DNA of 16,712 bases from JABCPO02 sp963542845 (GCA_963542845.1 CAUTZA010000014.1:1-16712), one strand, 5' to 3'. Shown: positions 1-8,720, numbered from the stretch's first letter. The notes: generated by a model not told the origin, from the letters alone. Program-made: numbers and translations.

Positions 1-48
1 CGGCTGTTAACCGTTAGGTCGTAGGTTCGAGTCCTACAAGAGGCGCCA
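1..48 (+). tRNA. tRNA-Asn (GTT), 3' part, cut by the window edge
   Basis: The window opens inside the anticodon arm: stem CGG (1-3) pairs with CCG (11-13) around loop CTGTTAA, giving anticodon GTT at 6-8, hence asparagine. The T arm is GTAGG (21-25) with loop TTCGAGT and CCTAC (33-37). The 3' acceptor strand, discriminator G45 and an encoded CCA (46-48) follow. The 5' half lies outside the window. The CGG at 1-3 is RNA stem sequence and has nothing to do with the CGG codon phenomenon in the protein genes. Confidence 0.95.
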
Positions 49-77
49 TTTAATGTACAGTAGTACATTTTTTTGTT

Positions 78-151
78 AGGAGCATAGTTTAATGGTAGAA
101 TAGGGGTCTCCAAAACCTTTGGTGAGGGTTCAATTCCTTCTGCTCCTGCCA
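78..151 (+). tRNA. tRNA-Trp (CCA)
   Basis: Complete cloverleaf. Acceptor strands AGGAGCA (78-84) and TGCTCCT (141-147) pair perfectly; discriminator G148 and encoded CCA 149-151 follow. The anticodon loop is CTCCAAA with anticodon CCA, and the T loop is TTCAATT. It closely matches Bacillus-type tRNA-Trp. It lies 29 nt after tRNA-Asn, so both probably come from one tRNA cluster transcript. Anticodon CCA reads only UGG, so there is no sign here of UGA read as tryptophan. Confidence 0.97.
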
Positions 152-280
152 TAATCATTTATAAGTTAAAAATATAGCCATGGAATAAAATTTCATGTTT
201 TTTTTATATATAGAATATTGAACATAGAAATACTAATTAGAATATTAAACTTATTCTTTTTATTTTTTTAAAATAATTAC

Positions 281-309
281 TTGACATAATTCTGAAATAG
301 GTGTATAAT
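281..309 (+). promoter_or_regulatory. Consensus sigma-A-type promoter
   Basis: TTGACA at 281-286 and TATAAT at 304-309 are separated by exactly 17 nt; both hexamers match the consensus. Transcription would start near 316, leaving an unusually long leader of about 175 nt before the gene at 492. Confidence 0.85.
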
Positions 310-330
310 AAATGTATATTATTTAAACTA

Positions 331-381
331 TCAGTTATTCAATAACTGAATTTTTTAATTCAGTAATAATTCAATTATTAC
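331..381 (+). promoter_or_regulatory. Structured leader with twin TTCAA-loop hairpins and a competing central hairpin
   Basis: In the 340-nt gap between tRNA-Trp and the gene at 492, the leader holds hairpin A (CAGTTA 332-337, loop TTCAA, TAACTG 343-348) and hairpin B (GTAATAA 363-369, loop TTCAA, TTATTAC 375-381). A third hairpin (ACTGAATT 345-352, loop TTTT, AATTCAGT 357-364) uses bases of both, so it excludes them. Hairpin A is followed by AATTTTTT and could be a weak terminator. This looks like a two-state attenuator, but very AT-rich DNA forms hairpins by chance. No known riboswitch motif is recognised. From 382 to 491 I see only a weak ATCTTT/AAAGAT hairpin (about 434-450) and the AAGGAAGG ribosome binding site. 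Confidence 0.35.
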
Positions 382-491
382 TATTTACTAATATATATCA
401 AACACAAGTCGTGTAAATACTGTACAATAATTGATCTTTTTAGAAAGATAATTTAAATAATAAATAAAATAATCACAAAAAAGGAAGGAAA

Positions 492-884
492 ATGAGAAGA
501 AGAAAAAGTAATATATTTTCGATAAGAAGTATAATAAATCAAAATTTATTTAGAGCAGGATATGCAATGCAGGCAGCATATTTTCAAACTGATACAGGGT
601 ATATAGACTATATATATACAGATTTAGAAACAGGAGAGTTAGTATTTGTTGTAATAGCAGAAAATTATAATAAGAACTTTTCAAAACGTATTAATCCATT
701 ATTTAAATGTTTTGAAAGGGATGTATTTGCTGTGGCAAGATGGTACATAACTACCAAAATAAGGAAAAAAACAAGATGGAGAATAGACTTTATCGAAGCA
801 TATATTAAGGGAGGTAAGTTGATTACCAAAACTAAAAGAAGTGCTTTTAATTCTACTAAGGTAGATTTAGAAGAAGCAGTATAA
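492..884 (+). CDS. YraN/UPF0102-like protein, catalytic residues apparently lost
   Basis: 130 aa, preceded by a good AAGGAAGG ribosome binding site. The core (about residues 23-60) follows the UPF0102 putative-endonuclease layout: a GY motif, then TGYIDYIYTD, then TGELVFVVIAENY, and near the C-terminus VARWYI followed by RIDFIEAYI. In the family these positions usually read GEIDII and VFVEVKTR, giving a D...ExK nuclease centre. Here the Glu of GEID is Tyr and the ExK strand reads VIA, so only the Asp remains. The N-terminus is very basic (MRRRK), which would suit nucleic-acid binding. I infer a non-catalytic relative. Family membership rests on pattern alone. It has no zero-frame CGG. It sits alone between a strong promoter and a terminator. 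Confidence 0.6.
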   Translation: MRRRKSNIFSIRSIINQNLFRAGYAMQAAYFQTDTGYIDYIYTDLETGELVFVVIAENYNKNFSKRINPLFKCFERDVFAVARWYITTKIRKKTRWRIDFIEAYIKGGKLITKTKRSAFNSTKVDLEEAV

Positions 885-908
885 TAGTAAGTTAAATAAT
901 ATGAACAA

Positions 909-946
909 AAGGGGAATTTGTTTAATGCAAAATTCCTCTTTTTATT
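909..946 (+). terminator. Rho-independent terminator
   Basis: AGGGGAATTT (910-919) pairs with AAATTCCTCT (929-938, one G-U pair) around a 9-nt loop, followed by a T run. It closes the unit at 492-884 and separates it from yigZ. Confidence 0.8.
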
Positions 947-1034
947 ATATTTTGTTATAATGAGTTGGTTTTCTATTAATATAATAGTGAATTTGTGATA
1001 TAACTATAATATTGAAACGAGAAGGAAAAGGAAA

Positions 1035-1710
1035 ATGTTAAAAAAGAAATACAGTACAATTTTTTCTGTAGAAGAAGAAAATGAGGAGAAAATAGTAGTT
1101 AATAAGTCCATATTTATAGCAATAATACGTAAAGTAGAGAATAGGGAAGATATTATTAAGTTTAAAGAAGGGATTATAAAGAAATATACTAATGCAACAC
1201 ATTATGTTATGGCATACAAGATCGGAGATGAAGAATATTGTGATGATGATGGTGAACCATCTAGAACATCTGGGTTTCCAATTCTAAAATGTATATTAGG
1301 AAATGATCTGAATAATACTTGTATTATTGTTGTAAGATATTTTGGAGGAATATTATTAGGGACAGGTGGGCTTGTTAAAGCATATACAGATAGTGCTAAG
1401 GCGGTTATATCAACAGCAAAAATAGTTGAATATATACGGAGTAAAAAAAGATAAAATTATATTAGAATATGATAGAATATCAAGGATAAGAAGGATTATT
1501 GAAGAGGTTTCGAGAACTAATATTGGTGAAAAAACATATTTAGAAATTGCATCAGAAAAATATACAGAAAAAGTAGAACTAGAAATATATATATCATATA
1601 ATATATGTGATATATTAAAAAAGAAGATTGAACTTGAAAATGTAACGGGTAATACTAATATAATATATGAAGGTATAGGGGAGGAAAAATATTTAGCTTT
1701 AAAAAGCTAA
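1035..1710 (+). CDS. yigZ: YigZ/IMPACT family protein (one CGG +1 recoding site)
   Basis: Reconstructed as 224 aa, close to the family's roughly 210. The N-terminal IMPACT domain holds the family block DDDGEPSRTSGFPIL and VVRYFGGILLGTGGLVKAY; the C-terminal half resembles the alpha/beta YigZ C-terminal domain. Members are linked to translation or stress control, with no settled enzyme activity. The zero frame meets CGG at 1437 and hits TAA at 1452. Skipping C1437 gives Gly135 in EYIGVKKDKIILEYD and an open frame to 1710. The usually conserved Gly of EPSGT is Arg (AGA). The start follows GAGAAGGAAAAGGAAA. It appears to lead the run into ruvB, 45 nt downstream. No convincing promoter of its own was found. 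Confidence 0.88.
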
Positions 1711-1755
1711 GAATATTTTAAGTTAAATTGTAAGAAATATAATAGAAAGGAAGAA

Positions 1756-2761
1756 ATGGAAAAAGAAAATATTTTTGATTTAGATACAGCAAATAAGGAA
1801 GAAGAAATTGAAGAAATAACTTTAAGACCGAAAACGCTTAATGAATATATCGGCCAAACAAAAGTTAAAGAAAATATGAAAATATATATAGAATCGGCAA
1901 AGAAGAGGAATAAGTGTTTGGACCATGTATTATTATATGGGGCACCAGGTCTTCGGGAAGACAACACTTTCAAATATAATTGCAAATGAAATGAATGGAA
2001 GTATAAAAATAACATCAGGACCTGCTATAGAAAAGGCAGGAGATTTGGCAGCAATACTTACAAATCTATCTGAAGGAGATGTTCTATTTATAGACGAAAT
2101 ACATAGAATGAATAAGTCAGTAGAAGAAATACTGTATCCTGCATTAGAAGACTACAGTTTGGATATAATTATAGGGAAGGGGCCTAGTGCAAGATCAATT
2201 CGTTTAGATTTGCCTAAATTTACACTTGTTGGTGCAACAACAAGAGCAGGAATGCTATCAAGTCCTTTAAGAGATAGATTTCGGAATAATTGAAAAGCTA
2301 GAATTATATACTAAAGATGAGCTTGATATGATAATTAGAAGAAGTGCAGATATACTTCGGAGTTACTATTGATAAAGAGGCATCAATAGAAATAGCGGGA
2401 AGGTCAAGAGGAACGCCTAGAATAGCAAATAGGCTTCTTAAAAGAGTGGCAGATTATGCAACAGTTCTAAATAATTCGAATATATCTGAAGATATAGCAA
2501 ATTTAGCTTTAGGTAAGCTTGAGATAGATAAAATAGGTCTTGATAATATAGACAGAAAAATATTAAATACAATAATAGATATATATAAAGGTGGACCGGT
2601 AGGGATTGAGGCGTTAGCAACAACACTTCGGAGAAGAAAGAGATACAATAGAAGATGTTTATGAACCATATCTATTACAGCTCGGGTTTATAGGTAGAAC
2701 ATTAAGAGGAAGAATAATAACAGATAAGGCATATGAATATTTAGGAATAGAAAGGAGATAA
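1756..2761 (+). CDS. ruvB: Holliday junction branch-migration helicase RuvB (four CGG +1 recoding sites)
   Basis: 333 aa after skipping four Cs (1954, 2282, 2358, 2629), matching the usual 330-345. RuvB is the AAA+ motor that drives RuvA-bound Holliday junctions during recombination repair. Visible motifs: LRPKTLNEYIGQ near the N-terminus, Walker A GAPGLGKTT (Gly62-Thr70), Walker B FIDEIH (Asp113-Glu114), the GATTRAG sensor block, SPLRDRFGI, GTPRIANRLLKRV, and the winged-helix end with GPVGIEAL and GEERDTIEDVYEP. The four recoded glycines are 67 (next to the Walker A lysine), 176, 201 and 291. In the zero frame translation stops within 4-35 codons of the first two sites. RBS AAAGGA at 1745-1750. 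No ruvA is adjacent. The TAA overlaps the ATG at 2761 by one base. Confidence 0.96.
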
Positions 2762-2763
2762 TG

Positions 2764-3396
2764 ATGATAGATAAGATACAAATACTAGATAATAATATAA
2801 TTGAACTTGCAAAAACATTACATACAGAGCAAAATACAAAAATAGTTAAATTCTTAACAGAATTTGGAGGGAAAAAAGGAGTGATTGTTTTTACTATACT
2901 TGCGATAATGGTAATACTTGCATATTATATTAAGCAAAGTAAGAAAGAAAAATTACACAAGGAAGAAGATGTTTCAATGTTTAAAACAAGAGTTAAGGGA
3001 TATGTTGTTGCAGCATCTGTGCCTGTAACTATAGGAATATCAGTAATAGTAAAATCAGTTATAAAGGCAGTAGTTAACAGACCTAGACCAAATGCATTTC
3101 CAGAAATAATGATAGAAACAGGAAAAAGTTTTCCAAGTGGACATTCAATAGGGATTGCTACAATTTCAGCTATTCTTATATACTTCATTATTATAAGTGA
3201 TATAAATAGGGTGATTAAATATATTTTAGTTACATTGTTAGTACTATTTTCACTTGTAATTGCAAGTACAAGACTATATATGGGAGTACATTATTTAAGC
3301 GATGTTATAGTAGGATTAATTCTTGGATATATAATAGGTATATTATGTATGTTTGGTGTAGAAAAAGCTAAGAAAATTATTGACGAAAAATATTAA
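2764..3396 (+). CDS. PAP2-family membrane phosphatase
   Basis: About 210 aa integral membrane protein carrying all three PAP2 signatures: K-x6-RP (KAVVNRPRP region), PSGH (SFPSGHSIGIA), and SR-x5-H-x3-D in the form STRLYMGVHYLSD. These supply the active-site histidines and the phosphate-binding Lys/Arg residues. Several hydrophobic stretches (VIVFTILAIMVILAYY, VAASVPVTIGISVIV, YILVTLLVLFSLVIA, VIVGLILGYIIGILC) fit a multi-span protein. Likely substrates in this family are undecaprenyl diphosphate or phosphatidylglycerophosphate; the sequence does not decide. Two ATGs stand in tandem (2761, 2764). I prefer 2764 because AGGAG at 2753-2757 then sits 6 nt away; 2761 would overlap the ruvB stop. 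No CGG codon. Confidence 0.9.
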   Translation: MIDKIQILDNNIIELAKTLHTEQNTKIVKFLTEFGGKKGVIVFTILAIMVILAYYIKQSKKEKLHKEEDVSMFKTRVKGYVVAASVPVTIGISVIVKSVIKAVVNRPRPNAFPEIMIETGKSFPSGHSIGIATISAILIYFIIISDINRVIKYILVTLLVLFSLVIASTRLYMGVHYLSDVIVGLILGYIIGILCMFGVEKAKKIIDEKY

Positions 3397-3400
3397 AACA

Positions 3401-3424
3401 TAAAAATATAAAAATATAAAAATA
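3401..3424. repeat. Short tandem repeat, 3 x TAAAAATA
   Basis: Three perfect copies of the octamer TAAAAATA lie between the PAP2 gene and the exonuclease gene, followed by a degraded copy. This is probably slippage-prone AT filler; I see no function. Confidence 0.7.
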
Positions 3425-3458
3425 TAAATAAAAATTATTATATATAAGGAAATAATAA

Positions 3459-4037
3459 ATGAAGAAAATAATTATATTTGATTTAGAAACAAATGGAATA
3501 AGAGATTGTTCAGTTCTTTCAATATCTGCTATAAAATTAGAGGTAGATATTGAAAGTTTAACTATAAGAGAAGTGGGGAAGTTTGATAGATATTATTACA
3601 GAAATCCAGGAGAAAAGATAAACTATGGTGCTATAAGTGTAAATGGTCTTACTGATGAAAATATTTCAATTCTCAGAAAAGATAGAAATTATTCTAAATA
3701 TTTTGATGAAGATTATGATTTTGAAGAATTTTGTGATGGTATAACACATTTTGTTGCACATAACATATCTTTTGATAGTCAGTTTTTAAATATTCCATAT
3801 ATGAAGAAATTTTGTACGATGAGTGAAAATGTAGAAAATCTTAAGATAGAAGGGAAATATGGGAAATATAAGTGGCCAAAATTAAAAGAGACAGCAGAAT
3901 ACTATGGAATAGAAGTAGATGAACTTTCAACACATAGAAGTGATTATGATACATATCTATGTAAGGAAATTTTTGTTAGAATGTTTAAAGATAAGAATTA
4001 TAATAGTAAAATTTTAGAGTTTTTAAGTGTAGAATAA
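3459..4037 (+). CDS. DnaQ-like DEDDh 3'-5' exonuclease family protein
   Basis: 192 aa. The three exonuclease motifs are in order: Exo I FDLETNG (Asp8, Glu10), Exo II VAHNISFDSQFL (Asp about 107), and Exo III HRSDYDTYLC with the DEDDh histidine and final aspartate. These four acidic residues bind the two metal ions that hydrolyse the 3' end. A stand-alone domain of this size could be a proofreading subunit, an RNase T-like enzyme or a repair nuclease; the sequence alone does not say. It lies 45 nt before polA, whose own exonuclease region looks inactive, so a helper role in polA proofreading is a reasonable but untested guess. RBS AAGGAAA. No CGG codon. Confidence 0.88.
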   Translation: MKKIIIFDLETNGIRDCSVLSISAIKLEVDIESLTIREVGKFDRYYYRNPGEKINYGAISVNGLTDENISILRKDRNYSKYFDEDYDFEEFCDGITHFVAHNISFDSQFLNIPYMKKFCTMSENVENLKIEGKYGKYKWPKLKETAEYYGIEVDELSTHRSDYDTYLCKEIFVRMFKDKNYNSKILEFLSVE

Positions 4038-4082
4038 TTAAAAATAATATAATATAAGGTTAGGATAATAGGGGATAAGAAA

Positions 4083-7000
4083 ATGAGTAAAATATTATTA
4101 ATAGATGGAAATAGTATGGCAAATAGGGCATTTTATGCTACGATGGGTAGAATGATGAAAACACCTACAGGGATTAGTACAAATGCAGTATATGGATTTT
4201 TTCAAATAATATTTAAAACAATTGAGGAGGAAAAGCCAGATAAGATAATTGTTGCTTTTGATATTTCAAGATCAAACAAGAGGACAGCAATATTCAGTGA
4301 GTACAAGTCAGGAAGACATAAGACACCTGAAGATTTAACAATGCAGTTTCCTATAATTAAGGATCTTTTAAAAATGATGAATATTCCAATAGTTCAAAAA
4401 GATGGTATAGAGGCAGATGATATATTAGGAGCAATAGCTAAAAAAGAAGGTAAAAAAGGGAATAAGATAGTTGTTTTAACTGGTGATAGAGACTATTTCC
4501 AACTTGTAGATATAAATGTGAATATACGTTATCCAAAAACTGTAATGGGGAAAACAGAATATATAATATATGATAATTATAAGATTGGTGAGGAATATGG
4601 ATTAATCCCAGAAAAACTGGTAGAAGTAAAAGCGTTAATGGGTGATGCATCAGATAATATTCCAGGGGTAAAAGGAATTGGTGAAAAGACCGCACTAAAA
4701 TTAGTGATACAATTTGAAACGTTAGAAAAATTATATGAATATATAGAAAATAGTGATGGAAAAAAAATTGCAAAGGCAACTTTAAATAAACTTGTACAAG
4801 AAAAAGATATGGCATATTTATCAAGAGATCTAGGAAGAATAGATATTGAGTATGATTATGAAAAAGATTTGGGAATAAATATTGATAGTATAAGATATAC
4901 TGATTGGAGAACAGAAGAAGCATACTCATATTTCAAAAAGATAAGTTTTAATAAGTTTTTAGATAAGTTTAAGGATATTGAGATAAAAAAAGCAGGTGAT
5001 ATAAATACAGTAGAAGAAAATGAAAACTACTCTATAGAAGAGATATTAAATAGTGATGTAAATAGTAAGAAAAAAGAAGAAGAAATTAAGAATAATAGAG
5101 ATGAAAAAAATTCAGAAAGAGAATTAATTGTTAAAAAAGTTGCAGAAGTAAAAAAACAGGTTAAGTTAGATTTAGAAATATATTCATATTGTGATACTAA
5201 AAAAGAAGAGGTACTAGAAAAATTAGAAGAATGTATAATAAATATCGATAAATATGATAATAAGGTATATATATATAATAATTCAAAAGAAAAGCTAGGA
5301 ATTAAAGATTATGAAGAAAAAGATGAAACAATTAATATGAAGGGTAAGGATCTAGTAGATAGATATATACAAAAATACATATTAAAAGATAAGTTTTTAG
5401 AAGATATTATACAAGAAGAGTATAAAAATAGAGTAACAAAAGAATTATCAGAAAATATAACAATAATGTTTGTAGATAGCAAAAATAATAAAGGATATAT
5501 ATATACTTTAAATATTGATGATAAAATCTCAAAAGATATATTTGAAAATGAAAAGATAGAAAAAATTTCACATGGTATAAAAGAAGGGATTGTAGAAATC
5601 TTAGAAAAAGGGAGCGACTTTAAAAATCTGGTGTTTGATACTAAAATTGCAAGCTACATTTTAAATAGTGAAATTCGGACAATATGGATTAAAACAAACA
5701 TATTTAAGAGAAGTAGAAGAAAACTATAGTAAGGAAATAGAAGATACATTTGATTATATTGATAATATTAAAAAAAGAGTATATGAAAACTTAAAACTAC
5801 AAAGAAAAGATATTCAAACATTAAGAAATATTATAACAAAAAATGTTGATATTTTAGAAAATTTGGAAGACATAGATTCAGAAAAAGAATTATTAAAACT
5901 AATGATATATAATAATCTTTCTAAAAATATAATAAGTAAAGATGAGGAAGAGGTAGAAGGTATTATAACAAAAGCTACTGAATACATTTTGAATAATATA
6001 TATATAGCAAGTAATGAAGAAAGTAATAAAAACTTTAATGAATCTAAAGTAGAAGAAGAAATACGAGAAGTTCTTACTAAAAAAGATTTTACTATTATAG
6101 AAAACTTAAAGAAGATATATAATAATATATATTTAATAGAAAAACAAAAACAAGATATATATAATTTTAAAAATATATCACCATATATAGTATATGTAAT
6201 ATACAAGTTATTAAAAGAAAAAATTAAGATTGAAAATATGGAAAAACTATATTATGATATTGAACTTCCATGTGTTACATTATTTGCTAAGATGCAATAT
6301 TATGGAATATATCTAGATAAAGAAGAACTTTTTAAGGCAGGACAAGTATTTGAAGCAAGAAAACAAGAATTACAAAAGAATATAGAAAAATATTCAGAAG
6401 AAGAGATAAATATAAATTCGGTACAGCAAATAGGAGTGCTACTTTTTGAAAAATTAGGACTTCCTGTAATAAGAAAAACAAAAACAGGATATTCTACAGA
6501 TGTAGATACATTAAAAAAACTTGAAGATAAACATGAGATAATATCATATATATTAGAATATAGAGAAATTAGTAAACTTATAAGCACATATGTTGATCGG
6601 ACTTATCTATGAAATAAACGAAAAGACAAATAGAATACATTCAAATTTTAATCAAACAGTTACAGCAACAGGTAGAATAAGTTCTACAGAACCTAATATG
6701 CAAAATATTCCTGCAAGAAAAGAAGAAGGTAAGATAATAAGAAAATGTTTTAAAGCAGAAAATGGTAATGTTTTTGTAAGTGCAGATTATTCGCAAATAG
6801 AGCTTAGAGTTTTAGCAGATATGTCTCGGTGATGAAAAAATGATACAAGCATTTAGAGAAAATAAGGATATACATAGAACAACAGCAAGTACAATATTTA
6901 ATATTCCAATAGAAGAAGTTACAGATACATATAGAAGATATGCAAAAGCAGTAAACTTTGGAATAATATATGGAATAAGTGATTTTGGACTTTCAGAAAA

Positions 7001-7454
7001 TGTTGGAATAACAGTAAAAGAAGCTAAGAAATATATAGAAGATTATTTAGAAAAATATCCAAAGATAAAAGAATATATGGATAATACTAAAAATATAGCA
7101 ATAGAAAAAGGATATGTAGAAACAAAATTTGGAAGAAGGAGATATGTACCAAATATTGTTTCACAAAACTATATAATAAGAGAACAGGCTAAAAGAATAG
7201 CAATGAATGCACCAATACAAGGAACAGCAGCAGATATAACTAAGATTGCTATGGTAAAAATAGAAGAAAGAATAAAAAAAGAAAAGCTAGATGCAAAAAT
7301 ATTATTACAAGTACATGATGAGATAATTGTGGAATGTAATAATAATATAAAAGAGAAGGTAGCAAAGATATTAAAAGAAGAAATGGAAAAAGCGGCAGTA
7401 CTTCAAGTACCACTTATTGCAGATATACGAATATCTGAGGTGATGGATAAATAA
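4083..7454 (+). CDS. polA: DNA polymerase I (three CGG +1 recoding sites; enlarged middle region)
   Basis: About 1122 aa after skipping C5676, C6598 and C6827; typical PolA is about 880. Residues 1-290 are the 5' nuclease (LLIDGNSMANRAFYA, GIEADDILGAIA, TGDRDYFQL, MGDASDNIPGVKGIGEKTA). Residues about 300-720 hold a degenerate 3'-5' exonuclease-like region with no visible DxE metal motif, plus Lys/Glu/Asn-rich stretches that account for the extra length. The polymerase domain has TATGRISSTEPNMQNIP, motif A SADYSQIELRVLA, motif B RRYAKAVNFGIIYG and motif C QVHDEIIVE. Recoded glycines are 532, 839 (TYVDGLIYEI) and 915 (DMSGDEKM). At 6827 the zero frame reads CGG TGA, an immediate stop. It works in Okazaki fragment processing and gap filling. 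It ends at a clear terminator. Confidence 0.95.
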
Positions 7455-7459
7455 CAAAT

Positions 7460-7486
7460 GGTCATATGGAAACATATGACTTTCTA
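7460..7486 (+). terminator. Rho-independent terminator after polA
   Basis: GTCATATG (7461-7468), a GAAA tetraloop, and CATATGAC (7473-7480), then TTTCTATT. The perfect 8-bp stem is capped by a stable GNRA loop. It ends the yigZ-polA run. Confidence 0.75.
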
Positions 7487-7510
7487 TTAACTATATTAAG
7501 TTTACATAAA

Positions 7511-7539
7511 TTGACAAAATTGTAAAATCGTGTTAATAT
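7511..7539 (+). promoter_or_regulatory. Extended -10 promoter for the pyrophosphorylase gene
   Basis: TTGACA (7511-7516), 17 nt, then TAATAT (7534-7539), with a TG at 7531-7532 giving an extended -10 element. The gene starts about 55 nt downstream of the expected transcription start. Confidence 0.75.
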
Positions 7540-7567
7540 ATATATGAAAAAAATAAAAATAATATAT

Positions 7568-7589
7568 ATACTACCTGATTAGGGAGTAT
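7568..7589 (+). promoter_or_regulatory. Leader hairpin just upstream of the ribosome binding site
   Basis: ATACT-A-CC (7568-7575) can pair with GG-G-AGTAT (7582-7589) around TGATTA, with one internal mismatch. It ends directly before GAGGAGG (7591-7597), so it could modulate translation start. It is short and may be chance. Confidence 0.3.
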
Positions 7590-7602
7590 AGAGGAGGAAA
7601 AA

Positions 7603-8640
7603 ATGATTAAAAGAATTGAAACTGAGAAACTGGATGGAACATATATTCAAGTTGGAAAAGAAGTGGTAACAAAAGGCAAATATGGGATATGCATTTTAGC
7701 AGGGGGACAAGGTTCGAGATTGAAAGTTGATGGACCTAAAGGATGTGTAATGTTGGATCTTGGAGATAGAAAAGAAGCGATATTTGAAATTCATTTTCAA
7801 AAAATGAAAGGTACGAAAGTACCTGTATTTATAATGGTAAGTCGGGAAAATGAAGCCGACACCAGAGAATATTTTAAAAGAAAAAAATACTTTGAGGAAT
7901 ACGGATATAATAAGGAACTTATAAAAATTGTCGAGCAAGAGGAATTACCATTACTGAGATTAAATAGAGAAATACTTCGGATTAATGGAGAAGTAAAATA
8001 TGGTTCAAGTGGCCATGGGGCTGTTTATAGAACACTAGCTAAAACTGAAGTTCGAGAAGAAATTGATTCATTAGGTATACAGTTAATGTATATAACAAAT
8101 GTAGATAACATATTAGAAAAGCCCTTAGATTTTGATTTTATAGGTCTAGCATACAAAAAAAATTTAGAAGTTGCTGTAAAAAGTGTAAAAAAAAGCAACT
8201 CTAATGAGAGAGTTGGGCTATTTGTAGAAAGTGGAGGAAAGCTTAATGTACTAGAGTATAATGAAGTGAGTGAAGAGATATCTAATAGGAGAGATGAAAA
8301 TGGGGAATTATATCTCCAAGAAGCTAATATAATGACACAAATATTAAGCGTGAAATTTATTAAAGAAGCTGCTAAAGTTACCTTACCCGTTCATGAACAA
8401 TATAAAGAAAAATGGGGAGAAAAGTTTATAAAAAGAGAAACATTAATGTTTGATGCATTTCCACTAGCAGATAACTTTTCGGTTATTCAAGTTCTACGAG
8501 AAGAAGAATTTGCACCAATTAAAAATTTTAAAGGAGAAGATTCTTTAGATAGTGCGACTCTTATGTATCTTAGATGGTTGAGAAAAGAAGAAGTAAAAGA
8601 GTCAAAAGTAGAAAATTCAGAACATGAATATAATATCTAG
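7603..8640 (+). CDS. UDP-sugar pyrophosphorylase (UDPGP/UAP1 family)
   Basis: 345 aa, shorter than the 400-500 common in the family. N-terminal nucleotide-binding motif LAGGQGSRL followed by DGPKG; then GSSGHGAVYRTL, a uridine/sugar-loop type motif; TNVDNIL; and ETLMFDAFPLA near the end. The family joins UTP with a sugar 1-phosphate (glucose, GlcNAc or GalNAc) to give the UDP-sugar; which one is undecided. Strong RBS GAGGAGG. It is a single-gene unit with its own promoter and terminator, and pgcA follows, so together they could convert glucose-6-P to UDP-glucose. Oddly, this is the only gene here with in-frame CGG codons read without a shift (7843 in VSREN, 7978 in ILRING). It also uses GCC, GAC, ACC, GGC and GTC more than its neighbours, suggesting transfer. 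Confidence 0.88.
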   Translation: MIKRIETEKLDGTYIQVGKEVVTKGKYGICILAGGQGSRLKVDGPKGCVMLDLGDRKEAIFEIHFQKMKGTKVPVFIMVSRENEADTREYFKRKKYFEEYGYNKELIKIVEQEELPLLRLNREILRINGEVKYGSSGHGAVYRTLAKTEVREEIDSLGIQLMYITNVDNILEKPLDFDFIGLAYKKNLEVAVKSVKKSNSNERVGLFVESGGKLNVLEYNEVSEEISNRRDENGELYLQEANIMTQILSVKFIKEAAKVTLPVHEQYKEKWGEKFIKRETLMFDAFPLADNFSVIQVLREEEFAPIKNFKGEDSLDSATLMYLRWLRKEEVKESKVENSEHEYNI

Positions 8641-8649
8641 TAAGTTTAG

Positions 8650-8685
8650 ATAGTCTTAAACATAATTGTTTAAGGCTATTTTTTG
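8650..8685 (+). terminator. Rho-independent terminator
   Basis: ATAGTCTTAAACA (8650-8662), loop TAAT, TGTTTAAGGCTAT (8667-8679, one G-U pair), then TTTTTTG. A 13-bp stem with a T run directly after the pyrophosphorylase gene. Confidence 0.9.
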
Positions 8686-8691
8686 TTGTAT

Positions 8692-8720
8692 TTGACTATA
8701 GGTGTTGTATTAAATATAAT
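8692..8720 (+). promoter_or_regulatory. Sigma-A-type promoter for pgcA
   Basis: TTGACT (8692-8697) and TATAAT (8715-8720) with a 17-nt spacer; only one base departs from consensus. It is about 37 nt upstream of the pgcA start. Confidence 0.82.
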
